A stretch of 39,774 bases of DNA, from positions 1-39,774 of the forward strand of contig JAIBBI010000033.1 of NCBI GenBank assembly GCA_019694755.1, in the 5' to 3' direction. The notes beneath the pieces are model-generated. The model had not been told where the DNA came from. It did not search any database and saw only the letters and a list, made by a program, of their open reading frames with translations. Shown here piece after piece: positions 32,063 to 39,504 of this stretch (within the stretch, counting starts at the first letter, position 1; the number at the start of each line of letters is the position of its first letter). A program made the translations under genes and the position numbers. The DNA comes from Gemmataceae bacterium (GTDB lineage Bacteria > Planctomycetota > Planctomycetia > Gemmatales > Gemmataceae).

Positions 32063-32140
32063 GTAACCGGATTCGCCAGAATTCGGCCTCCCCGCGCGAT
32101 GGGTTAACGCCAACTTCGGCATTCTGGCGAATGCCGCTAC
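32063..32140. repeat. REPIN-like element, copy 4 (inverted, donates esterase stop)
   Basis: A 78-base element in the opposite orientation to copies 1-3. The left arm is GTAA with stem CCGGATTC/GAATTCGG (one G-T pair, loop GCCA, 32063-32086). The right arm read on the minus strand is GTAG with stem CGGCATTC/GAATGCCG (32117-32140). The TAG in that GTAG head is the stop codon of the leftward esterase gene (32137-32139). Confidence 0.78.
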
Positions 32141-33345
32141 GGGCGCGAGTTTGTATCGCGCCAGAGCCAGCGCAACGCGTCCGGGAAGATCGCCTGTTCG
32201 TGCCGGGCGGAGTGGAAGCCTTCGCCGGTCACGAACTTGTAGTCGTAGCCTTTGAACGCGAGGGCCCTGGCCATCTGCTGGTTGGCGAGGAACCAGTTGC
32301 CGTGCTCGTTGTCGAGGTCGTTCGACCCGTCCTGCAGGAACACACGGATCGGCTTGGCCAACGTTTTGCGGATCCGGCCCGGGTAGACGTCGCCACCGCG
32401 GATGTTCGTGAAACTCCCGATCGTCGAGCAGACCTTACCGAATTGATCGGGCATTTCCCACGCGGCCGTGAAGGCGCAGATGCCGCCCGACGACCGGCCC
32501 GCGATCGCCCGGGCCGCCGCATCGCTCCGCAGACTCAGTGACTTTCCCACCTCCGGCAGGATCTCGTCGCGCAGGAATCGGGCGTACGCATCGGAAAGCG
32601 TGTCGTACTCGACCGAGCGGTTCCGGACCGGCTGACCGCCCGGCTTCGGGATCACGCCCGGGCTGATGAAGATGCCGATCGTCACCGGCATTTCGCCACG
32701 ATGGATCAGGTTGTCGAACATCGGGGCGACCCACTTCATGTAGCCTTCGCCGTCCTGGAAGATCATCACGCATGCGGGCCGGTCTTTCGAATACTGGGCC
32801 GGCGTGTACACCCACCAGTCGCGCTCGGTGCCGGCGAAGATCGTGCTCTTCCACGTCGGCTGTTTCACCACCGTGCCGACGGGCACGCCGGGGTAGACCA
32901 ACCCGTCCGGGTGCGCGGGGAAGTACTCGACCCGCAGCGGCGATCGCAACTTCACCGCCCACGTGTCCCCCGAGCGCACTTCGATGGCATAACGGTGATC
33001 GGTAAAGTTCGTCAGATCGACGAACACATACTGGAGCGGGGAGCCTTCGGTGAGTCGCTGCATCGGCTGGCGGCGGATCAGCCGGTCATTCGCATCGTAC
33101 TCGCCGACGGCGCACGGCTCCGGTCCGCTTGCGGCCCAGAGGCCAAGCAGGCCGTCGACCTTGGGCTTTGCCGTGCCGGCGGCGAGCGCACCCGCGCCGA
33201 ATGACTTCGTCCACGCTTCTGCAATCGCCTGACGTTCCTCGGCCGACGCCTGCGCAACTTTCGCCCGCTGGGCCCACAGCGACGGGGTCTGGGCCATGCC
33301 GGCCGGGGCGCACGCAAGTACGAGCAGGACTGACAGCAGCCTCAT
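32137..33345 (-). CDS. Exported esterase (enterochelin-esterase/Fes-like)
   Basis: A 402-residue protein with a signal peptide (MRLLSVLLVLACAPAGMAQ), an N-terminal beta domain (~90-170, 'PLQYVFVDLTNFTDHRYAIEVR') and an alpha/beta-hydrolase domain of the putative esterase family (PF00756). The nucleophile is S285 in 'IAGRSSGG', with 'VFLQDGSNDLDN' giving the acid and 'GEGFHSARHE' the histidine. 'RDWWVYTPAQY' and 'VMIFQDGEGYMKW' are typical. The substrate is unknown (ester-linked sugars or siderophores). It is third in an operon with the DUF1553 and DUF1501 genes, 17 bases downstream. Its stop lies in a REPIN head. Confidence 0.85.
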   Translation of the reverse strand: MRLLSVLLVLACAPAGMAQTPSLWAQRAKVAQASAEERQAIAEAWTKSFGAGALAAGTAKPKVDGLLGLWAASGPEPCAVGEYDANDRLIRRQPMQRLTEGSPLQYVFVDLTNFTDHRYAIEVRSGDTWAVKLRSPLRVEYFPAHPDGLVYPGVPVGTVVKQPTWKSTIFAGTERDWWVYTPAQYSKDRPACVMIFQDGEGYMKWVAPMFDNLIHRGEMPVTIGIFISPGVIPKPGGQPVRNRSVEYDTLSDAYARFLRDEILPEVGKSLSLRSDAAARAIAGRSSGGICAFTAAWEMPDQFGKVCSTIGSFTNIRGGDVYPGRIRKTLAKPIRVFLQDGSNDLDNEHGNWFLANQQMARALAFKGYDYKFVTGEGFHSARHEQAIFPDALRWLWRDTNSRP

Positions 33346-33362
33346 GGTGTGTCCCCGGGAGG

Positions 33363-34802
33363 TTACGCGATGACCTGGCGGATCGGGTCGGCCCCTTCGA
33401 CGCCGACGAGCTTCATGTCGAGGCCGCCGTAGAAGTAGGTGAGCCGGTTCGGGTCGAGGCCGAGCTGATGCAGGATGGTGGCGTGGAGTTGCTTGACGTG
33501 GCAGCGGTTCTCGACGGCATTCGAACCGAGTTCGTCGGTCTTGCCGACGCTGACGCCGCCCTTGATGCCGCCGCCGGCCATCCACATGGTGAAGCCGTAG
33601 GCGTTGTGATCCCGGCCGGTGCCGGTGGCGTACTCGGCGGTAGGCTGCCGGCCGAACTCGCCGCCCCAGACCACCAGCGTGCTGTCGAGCAGGCCGCGCC
33701 GCTTCAGGTCCTGGAGCAGCCCGGCGATCGGCTTGTCGGTCGCGCCGGCATGGAGGTTGTGGTTCTTCTCGATGTCGGTGTGGGCGTCCCAATTGAAGTC
33801 GTTGTGATTGCCGCCCGAGTAGATCTGGATGAACCGCACGCCGCGCTCGACGAGTCGGCGGGCCAGAAGGCACTTCCGGCCGAAGTCCGCGGTCTTCGGC
33901 GCGTCGATGCCGTACAGCGACTTCGTCTCGTCGTTCTCCTGCCCGAAGTCGACCGCCTCGGGAGCGTGCTGCTGCATCTTGTACGCCAGCTCGAAGCTGG
34001 CGATGCGGGCGGCCAGTTCGCTGTTGTCGGCGCGGTCGGCACGGTGGGCCTCGTTCTTCTCGCGCAGGCGGTCGAGCATCGCCCGCTGCGTCTCGCGCGA
34101 GGTGCCCGACGGCAGCGCGAGGTCGAGGATCGGCGGCCCGTCGGTCTTCAGCACCACGCCCTGGTACGTGGCAGGCATGTAGCCGCTCGACCAGTTCTTC
34201 GGCCCGCTGATCGGCCCGCCCGACTTGTCGTGCATCACCACGAAGCCCGGCAGGTTTTCGTTCACGGAACCCAGCCCGTACGTGACCCACGAGCCGAGGC
34301 ACGGGTGGCCCGAGAGAATCCGGCCCGCGTTCATCATGAGCATGGCCGAGCCGTGGATCGGCGACTCGGCATACATCGAGTGGACGAAGGCGATGTCGTC
34401 GACGCAGCCGCCGATGTTCGGGAACAGGTCGCTGACCCATTTGCCGCACTGGCCGTACTGCTTGAACTTCCACTTGGGCCCGACGACCCGGCCCTCGTTG
34501 CGGTGCCCGCCCCGGCCGAACGTCTTCACGGGGATCGTCTTACCGTCGAGCGGGTACAGGTCGGGCTTGTAATCGAACGTGTCGACGTGGCTGGGCCCGC
34601 CGTACATGAACAGGAAGATCACCGCCTTGGCCTTGCCCGGCATCATGGGCGGCTTCGCGGCCAGCGGGTTCTTGAACTCGTCGGCCCGGGCGAAGTGCGC
34701 GTCACCGAGCAGGCCGCTGAGCGCGACCGCACCGAAGCCGGCCCCGGTGTCCCAGAGCATCTCGCGCCGCGTTCGCCGGCAGAATTGCGAATCGGTGGTC
34801 AT
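33363..34802 (-). CDS. Tat-exported DUF1501 protein
   Basis: A 479-residue protein of the DUF1501 family (PF07394), an alkaline-phosphatase/sulfatase-like fold expanded in planctomycetes. The N-terminus 'RRTRREMLWDTGAGFGAVALSGLL' is a twin-arginine-type signal. Family blocks are 'AVIFLFMYGGPSHVDTFDYKP', 'LPGFVVMHDKSGGPISGPKNW', 'RLVERGVRFIQIYSGGNHNDFNWDAH' (read in parts), 'LVVWGGEFGRQPTAEY' and 'GRDHNAYGFTMWMAGGGIKGG'. Activity is unproven. It starts at ATG 34802, 8 bases after the upstream DUF1553 stop, with which it nearly always pairs. Confidence 0.93.
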   Translation of the reverse strand: MTTDSQFCRRTRREMLWDTGAGFGAVALSGLLGDAHFARADEFKNPLAAKPPMMPGKAKAVIFLFMYGGPSHVDTFDYKPDLYPLDGKTIPVKTFGRGGHRNEGRVVGPKWKFKQYGQCGKWVSDLFPNIGGCVDDIAFVHSMYAESPIHGSAMLMMNAGRILSGHPCLGSWVTYGLGSVNENLPGFVVMHDKSGGPISGPKNWSSGYMPATYQGVVLKTDGPPILDLALPSGTSRETQRAMLDRLREKNEAHRADRADNSELAARIASFELAYKMQQHAPEAVDFGQENDETKSLYGIDAPKTADFGRKCLLARRLVERGVRFIQIYSGGNHNDFNWDAHTDIEKNHNLHAGATDKPIAGLLQDLKRRGLLDSTLVVWGGEFGRQPTAEYATGTGRDHNAYGFTMWMAGGGIKGGVSVGKTDELGSNAVENRCHVKQLHATILHQLGLDPNRLTYFYGGLDMKLVGVEGADPIRQVIA

Positions 34803-34810
34803 GGCGGCCC

Positions 34811-37273
34811 TCAATCCAGGTAGACGAACTCGTTGGCGTTCAGCGCGAGCAGACAGTATTGCTTCATGGCCGCCTCGGGGCTCAGCGACCGCTCGGACTT
34901 CAGCCGGTCGATGAACTTCAGGTCGGCGGCGACCTCCTCGTTGGCGGGCGCACGGCCGGTGGTCAGGCGGATCGCGGCGCGGACCTGCGCGGCCCGGTCG
35001 CCGGCGTGTTCCTTCTCCAGCCGGGCCATCAGGGCGGCAGCCGACTCCTGCAGGAACGCGCCGTTGAGCATGCCCAGCGCCTGGGTCGGCACCGTTGTCG
35101 TGTAGCGCACCGGACAACTGCCGTCCGTATCCGCCTGGTCGTGCGTCGCCAGGATCGGCAGTTGCAGCGAACGCTTCACGAAGACGTACACACTCCGCCG
35201 GTTGGCCTGCTCGGGCGGCGACGTGTGCCAGCCTTCGCCGGGCACTGACTGCCCGGCCAGCACTTCCTTCGGGATCGGCGGGTAGATGCTCTTGCCGTAG
35301 GTCGCGCGGTTGAGTTTTCCGCCGACTTCAAGAATGGAGTCGCGGACTTCCTCGGCGAGCAGGCGCCGCATCGGGAAGCGGGCCAGCAGATGGTTGGCCG
35401 GGTCGACCTTCGCGGCAGCCGGGTTGGCCCGCGCGCTTTGCAGGTATGTGTTTGAGAGCAGAATGGTCCGGTGGAGTTGCTTCACCGACCAGCCGTTGCG
35501 GACGAACTCGCCGGCCAGCCAGTCGAGCAGTTCCGGGTGGGTCGGCGCTTCGCCGAACTTCCCGAAGTCGCTCGGCGTGCCGACGATGCCCCGGCCGAAG
35601 TGCCAGCCCCACACACGGTTGACCATCACCCGCGCGGTCATCGGGTTGGTCGGCTCGGTGATCCAGCGCGCCAGCACCGTCCGCCGGCCGCTCGTCTTCG
35701 CGTCCGGCCCGGGCGTCGGGATGACCGGGTCGGGTGTGGAGAACACCTTGGGGAAGCCCGGCACGACTTCCGCGCCGCGGGCGTGCGGGTTGCCGCGGAT
35801 CATCACGTGCATCGGCTTGGGCCGGGCGTCGCAGTTATTCACCGACAGCGCCATCTCGCGGGCCGGCATCGGCTTCTTCGCCAGCGCGTCGAACTCGGCC
35901 TTCAACTTCGTGTAGCGCGGCTTCTCCACTTCAGGGAGGAACTTGCCGATCTTCCGCACGACTTCGTCGCGCTTGCCGTCCTGCACCTTGAGCTGATCCT
36001 CGGGCGGCATCTGCGCGATGGCCGCGTCCTCGATCGGCTTCATCTCCGCCTTGAGCGCTTCCTTGCGGCGCTGGCGTTCGGTCAACTCGGCCTCGTAGAC
36101 CCGCTTCTGTTCCGGCGGCGAGATGTCGGTGAGGTTGAACTTCGAGCGCACATCGCGGCTGTCGCTGAACGGGCGGATGTCGCGGAAGAACGCCGCGAGT
36201 CGGTAGTAGTCGGCTTGCGGGAGCGGGTCGATCTTGTGGTCGTGGCACCGGCAGCAGTTCACCGTCATGCCGAGGAACGCCTGGCCGGTCGTCGTCACAT
36301 AGTCGTCGTAGCCGTCGAACAGCGCCTGCAGCGGGTCGGCCGGCTCATCGTCCCACAGGCCGAGCCGATAGAAGCCCGTCGCGATGATCGGGTCGGGGTC
36401 GCTGCCCGGCATTTCGTCACCGGCGAGTTGCTCGCGTACGAACTGATCGTACGGCTTGTCGGCGTTGAAGCTGCGAATGACGTAGTCGCGGTAACGCCAG
36501 GCGTTCGGCTTCTCGCCGTCACGCTCGTAGCCGTTGGTCTCCGCAAAGCGGACCACGTCGAGCCAATGCCGGCCCCACTTCTCACCGTAGTGCGGGCTGG
36601 CCAGCAGGCGATCGACCAGTGCGGCCGTCGCGGCCCGGGCGTCGGCCTTGTGCGCCGCGACAAACGCATCGACCTCGGCCGGCGTCGGCGGCAGGCCCGT
36701 CAGGTCGTAGCTGAGCCGGCGGACGAGTGCGGCCGGATCGGCCGGCGGGTTCGGCGCGAGCCCCTTCCCTTCCAGCTTCGCCAATATGAACGCATCGATC
36801 GGGTTCCGCACCCAGTCGGCCTTGGCGACCTTCGGCGGCGCGACCGGGCGGACCGGCTGATAGGCCCAGTAGTCCTTGCCGTCCGACTTCGGGGCCGCGT
36901 GCGGGTCCGCGGCGGCGGCGGCCGCGGCCGGCATGGCAGCGCCGGCCTGTACCCATTTCGTGATCGTCTCGATGTCTTTCGCGGGCAGCTTGCCCGTGGG
37001 CGGCATTTCGAGGCCGTCCTTGTAGTTGATTGCCTTGAGCAGCAGGCTCTTCGCCGGGTTTTTCTCGTCAATGGCCGGGCCGCTATCGCCGCCTTTGCGG
37101 AGCGCGTCCCGCCCGGTGAGCCGGAGGCCGGCCTTGATCTTGCCGTCGCCGTGGCACTTGTAGCAGTGCTGCTTCAGGAGCGGCAGCACGTCTTTCTCGT
37201 ACACGGCAAAGTCCTCGGCGCGGGCCGGGCCGGCCAGCGCGAGGACGAACGTGAGGAATGCCAGAATCCGCAT
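34811..37273 (-). CDS. Exported PSCyt1-DUF1549-DUF1553 protein
   Basis: An 820-residue planctomycete-type protein. It has a signal peptide (MRILAFLTFVLALAGPARA), a cytochrome c-like PSCyt1 domain with one heme site CYKCH (37-41) and a distal Met region ('GLEMPPTGKLPAKD'), then DUF1549 (~145-350, 'WVRNPIDAFILAKLEGKGL', 'RRLSYDLTGLPPTPAEVD'), and DUF1553 (~530-780, 'RRTVLARWITEPTNPMTARVMVNRVW'). It is predicted periplasmic and redox-active, paired with the DUF1501 protein. Such pairs are proposed to act on complex polysaccharides, but that is inference from genome surveys. Confidence 0.93.
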   Translation of the reverse strand: MRILAFLTFVLALAGPARAEDFAVYEKDVLPLLKQHCYKCHGDGKIKAGLRLTGRDALRKGGDSGPAIDEKNPAKSLLLKAINYKDGLEMPPTGKLPAKDIETITKWVQAGAAMPAAAAAAADPHAAPKSDGKDYWAYQPVRPVAPPKVAKADWVRNPIDAFILAKLEGKGLAPNPPADPAALVRRLSYDLTGLPPTPAEVDAFVAAHKADARAATAALVDRLLASPHYGEKWGRHWLDVVRFAETNGYERDGEKPNAWRYRDYVIRSFNADKPYDQFVREQLAGDEMPGSDPDPIIATGFYRLGLWDDEPADPLQALFDGYDDYVTTTGQAFLGMTVNCCRCHDHKIDPLPQADYYRLAAFFRDIRPFSDSRDVRSKFNLTDISPPEQKRVYEAELTERQRRKEALKAEMKPIEDAAIAQMPPEDQLKVQDGKRDEVVRKIGKFLPEVEKPRYTKLKAEFDALAKKPMPAREMALSVNNCDARPKPMHVMIRGNPHARGAEVVPGFPKVFSTPDPVIPTPGPDAKTSGRRTVLARWITEPTNPMTARVMVNRVWGWHFGRGIVGTPSDFGKFGEAPTHPELLDWLAGEFVRNGWSVKQLHRTILLSNTYLQSARANPAAAKVDPANHLLARFPMRRLLAEEVRDSILEVGGKLNRATYGKSIYPPIPKEVLAGQSVPGEGWHTSPPEQANRRSVYVFVKRSLQLPILATHDQADTDGSCPVRYTTTVPTQALGMLNGAFLQESAAALMARLEKEHAGDRAAQVRAAIRLTTGRAPANEEVAADLKFIDRLKSERSLSPEAAMKQYCLLALNANEFVYLD

Positions 37274-37475
37274 GTCGATGATCCGGAGCCGGCGCGCGAG
37301 TGGCCGGCGGTGTCAGTGGCAGGACAGGGCGATTTGGCGGGGAAAGCCGGGCGGCCGGCTCCGAAGCGAAGTTTATCACAACACACGCCCATCGCACAAC
37401 CGGGCGGGTGGCCGGTTGACGCCGGGTTGCCGGCGCGGGAAAATCGCAGCAGTCATCCAGGGTGAGGATCGGGAC
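37274..37475. promoter_or_regulatory. Divergent intergenic region
   Basis: About 200 bases between the leftward DUF1553 operon and a rightward small membrane-protein gene. It must hold both promoters. No clear sigma-70 boxes or operators are visible. GGTGAGGA at 37461-37468 is the ribosome site that favours GTG 37476 for the rightward gene. Confidence 0.4.
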
Positions 37476-37868
37476 GTGCTGGGTTGGCGACGATTGATGC
37501 AGTTGGCGCTGTTGCTGGTCCTCGTCGTGCTCATCGCACCGTGGGTACTGCCGCGATTTAAGGTCGACACGTCGTACCTTTATCTGGCGGCCGGGGGCGA
37601 CGGACGGATGGAGGTTTTTGTCGGGCGCAGCGCGCCCTACGGCCGACCGTTTTCCAACGATGCGATCGAGAACAGCGTGATGAGCGAGTTGATCCAGCAC
37701 GGCGGAGGCACGCCGGCCGAACTGGTCGCCCGACTGAAAGAGAATGGTCAGGAGTTCACGGTGGCCCAGGTCGAAGCCGCGATCGCCGGCTGGCAAAACC
37801 GCGGCTGGGTCGGCGTCACCGACGGCGCGGCCCACATCACCCAGGCGCTGTACGAGTACATCAAGTGA
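37476..37868 (+). CDS. Small membrane-anchored protein with winged-helix-like tail
   Basis: A 130-residue protein of unknown family. A single N-terminal helix (~8-28, 'MQLALLLVLVVLIAPWVLP') is followed by a short beta region and, from ~65, 'ENSVMSELIQHGGGTPAELVARLKENGQEFTVAQVEAAIAGW' (in parts), which reads like a winged-helix fold ending 'ALYEYIK'. GTG 37476 is preferred over ATG 37497 because GGTGAGGA is seven bases upstream. The domain could bind DNA or protein near the membrane. Confidence 0.6.
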   Translation: MLGWRRLMQLALLLVLVVLIAPWVLPRFKVDTSYLYLAAGGDGRMEVFVGRSAPYGRPFSNDAIENSVMSELIQHGGGTPAELVARLKENGQEFTVAQVEAAIAGWQNRGWVGVTDGAAHITQALYEYIK

Positions 37869-37888
37869 GGGGGCTGCGGGTTCCTTTC

Positions 37889-38060
37889 CTCGTTCACCGA
37901 CTCCGCCGGGGAACGCCGTCTTCGCGGCTCCTGCCGCTGACGGCAACACGCCGCGCGAAGACCGACGAGCGTGATGGTGGGGACGAGTGGATTGTCCGTA
38001 GCCTGTCTCCGCGCGGCGGAGCCGCGAAGAATGCCGTGACCCGGCGGAGCCGGGCACGAG
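37889..38060. repeat. Inverted double-hairpin repeat (GGA-loop type)
   Basis: Two ~48-base arms, 37889-37937 and 38013-38060, are inverted copies with a few mismatches. Each carries two small hairpins with loop GGA: GCGGC-GGA-GCCGC and CCGGC-GGA-GCCGG in the right arm, and slightly degenerate forms in the left (AGGA loop; one G-T pair). The arms flank 75 bases with no open frame of interest. This is a mobile or REP-like palindromic element different from the GTAG family. Confidence 0.55.
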
Positions 38061-38166
38061 CGTATTTGGCGAGCGTCGTGCCGTCAGGCCGACGTGGTCC
38101 CGCGCGATGGCGTCGATGCCGCGGACCGCGTCCACGTCGTGCTGACGCATCGACGCTCGCCGGTCA
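38061..38166. other. Intergenic tail before the toxin gene, possible gene fragment
   Basis: Nothing firm. On the minus strand, 38095-38150 can be read as 'QHDVDAVRGIDAIARDHVGL', which has ordinary protein composition but no usable start context or extension, so it may be a fragment of a lost gene. Confidence 0.25.
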
Positions 38167-38562
38167 TCAAAGTACCTCGACCGTCAACTCCGTACACCGC
38201 GCCAAACCCCGGTCGCCGGTCAAGAATACCTCGGCACCGGCCTCCACGGCCGTTGCGTAATGGAGGGCATCGGGCGACTTCAAACTGTACTTCGCGCGAA
38301 ACTCGGTAGCCCGCTCGATGACCGATGCGCTGACCTCGAAAAGTACAATCTCGACTCCGGAGAAGAACACTTCGAACTGCGATAACGTGACTGAATCGGC
38401 CGCCCGCAAAGGCTTGGACCGACACTCCATCCGAGTGAGCCGGGACGTGACCAACGATCCTGCCACACCCAGCGACGAGGCCAGCCGTGCGATCAACGGT
38501 GCGCGCGTCACCGCATCTCCCTCGACCAACCGGATCACGACATTGGCGTCGAGGTAAATCAG
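38167..38562 (-). CDS. PIN-domain (VapC-like) toxin with CTG start
   Basis: A 131-residue PIN-domain RNase. From CTG 38562 the chain begins 'LIYLDANVVIRLVEGD'. The metal-binding acidic set is D5 (YLDAN), E46 ('TRMECRS'), D98 ('KSPDALHYATA') and D117 ('FLTGDRGL'). VapC toxins cleave tRNA or other RNA with Mg2+. An in-frame TGA two codons upstream leaves no ATG, GTG or TTG that would include D5: the first GTG (38538) would delete it. CTG overlaps the antitoxin stop as CTGA, so reinitiation is likely. Confidence 0.82.
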   Translation of the reverse strand: MIYLDANVVIRLVEGDAVTRAPLIARLASSLGVAGSLVTSRLTRMECRSKPLRAADSVTLSQFEVFFSGVEIVLFEVSASVIERATEFRAKYSLKSPDALHYATAVEAGAEVFLTGDRGLARCTELTVEVL

Positions 38563-38783
38563 CGGTCACCCCATTCGTCGCGCTCGGCCCGTACCTGGGC
38601 CAGAATCTCGTCGCCGCTCCGCAGCACCTTAGCGGTGCCAAACGCGTCGGCGATGGACCGGCCCGACTTTGGGGTACCGGGAGAGATGACCAGTTCTGCC
38701 GATCCCGCGGCATCGGGGAGCGGGCCGTCCGGAATGAATGTCCGGTCGGCGTAACGCCCACGGACGATTAGGGTTTCGCTCAT
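38559..38783 (-). CDS. VapB-like antitoxin
   Basis: A 74-residue protein directly upstream of the PIN toxin. The N-terminus 'MSETLIVRGRYADRTFIPDGPLPDAAG' has the beta-hairpin and 'F.PDGPLP' pattern of short AbrB- or DUF104-like antitoxins. The C-terminus ('ILAQVRAERDEWGDR') would wrap the toxin. The pair should autoregulate, but no operator could be recognised upstream of 38783. The stop TGA shares three bases with the toxin CTG start. Confidence 0.72.
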   Translation of the reverse strand: MSETLIVRGRYADRTFIPDGPLPDAAGSAELVISPGTPKSGRSIADAFGTAKVLRSGDEILAQVRAERDEWGDR

Positions 38784-38961
38784 CTCGTTTCTCTTGTGAC
38801 CAACAACATGTTACCGCGGGTGGTTGCTGGCTGGAAGGTCACCACCTCCCGTCGCTCGCCGTACCGAGCACCCGGCTCCGCCGGCCACCCGTCGTATTTT
38901 TCTTCCACACTTTCCCGACCCGGCGCATAGCTAAGAGTGCAACCACCGCCCGAGGGCCGCG
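38784..38961. promoter_or_regulatory. Divergent intergenic region, no motif recognised
   Basis: 178 bases between the toxin-antitoxin operon and the sigma-factor gene. An autoregulated ECF promoter would be expected here (GGAAC-like -35), but none is evident by eye. GAGGG at 38952-38956 is the likely ribosome site for the sigma factor. Confidence 0.35.
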
Positions 38962-39504
38962 ATGCACGCTCCGGAGCCCGATGAACTTCTGATGGCGCAG
39001 GTCGCCGGCGGCCGGGGGGAGTCCCTCGCGCCGCTTGTCGGCCGGTATGCCGGGCCGCTGGTGACGTTTCTGCATCGCATGACGGGTGACCGGCACCGGG
39101 CCGAGGACCTGTTTCAGGACACGTTCCTGGCCGTCTGGCGGAAGCGCGGGACCTACCGCTGGCCCCGGCCGTTCAAGCCCTGGCTGTATGCCATCGCGAT
39201 GAACACGGCGCGGGCGGCCTTTCGGAGCGCGAAGCCGATGCTTGATCTGCCTGCCGAACTCCCCACGCCCCCGGCCGACGGCCCGCCGCTCGCCGCCGTC
39301 GCCTCCGAGACCTCCGCGCGGATCGCGCGGGTGATCGACAACCTGCCCACGGCCCAGCGGGCGGTCGTCGCCCTTCGAGTCGGCGAAGGTCTCAGCTATT
39401 CCGCGATCGCCGAGGCGGTGGGCATCACCGAGGCGACCGTGCGGTCGCACATGAGCCACGCGCTGGCCGTCCTCCGCGAGCGTCTGCCCGATCTCAATGC
39501 CTGA
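38962..39504 (+). CDS. ECF-type RNA polymerase sigma factor
   Basis: A 180-residue sigma-70 family protein with only regions 2 and 4. Region 2 (~15-85) has 'FLHRMTGDRHRAEDLFQDTFLAVW' and 'RPFKPWLYAIAMNTARAAFR'. Region 4 (~125-172) has 'LPTAQRAVVALRVGEGLSYSAIAEAVGITEATVRSHMSHALAVLRERL', here quoted in part, a helix-turn-helix for the -35 box. It directs transcription of a specific regulon. Its end overlaps an ATG of the following anti-sigma-like gene (AATGCCTGA), supporting paired synthesis. Confidence 0.92.
   Translation: MHAPEPDELLMAQVAGGRGESLAPLVGRYAGPLVTFLHRMTGDRHRAEDLFQDTFLAVWRKRGTYRWPRPFKPWLYAIAMNTARAAFRSAKPMLDLPAELPTPPADGPPLAAVASETSARIARVIDNLPTAQRAVVALRVGEGLSYSAIAEAVGITEATVRSHMSHALAVLRERLPDLNA

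Noticed and set aside
33346-34473. Apparent 778-residue fusion ending in the esterase
   Set aside because: The upstream part is the wrong phase of the DUF1501 gene; a clear signal peptide begins the esterase at 33345.
33129-34823. A 564-codon rightward open frame
   Set aside because: It lies antisense to the DUF1501 gene, with low-complexity Val/Ala/Arg/Asp composition typical of high-GC antisense frames.
35471-37465. A 664-codon rightward open frame
   Set aside because: Antisense shadow of the DUF1553 gene; no domain motifs and an Arg/Val-rich composition.
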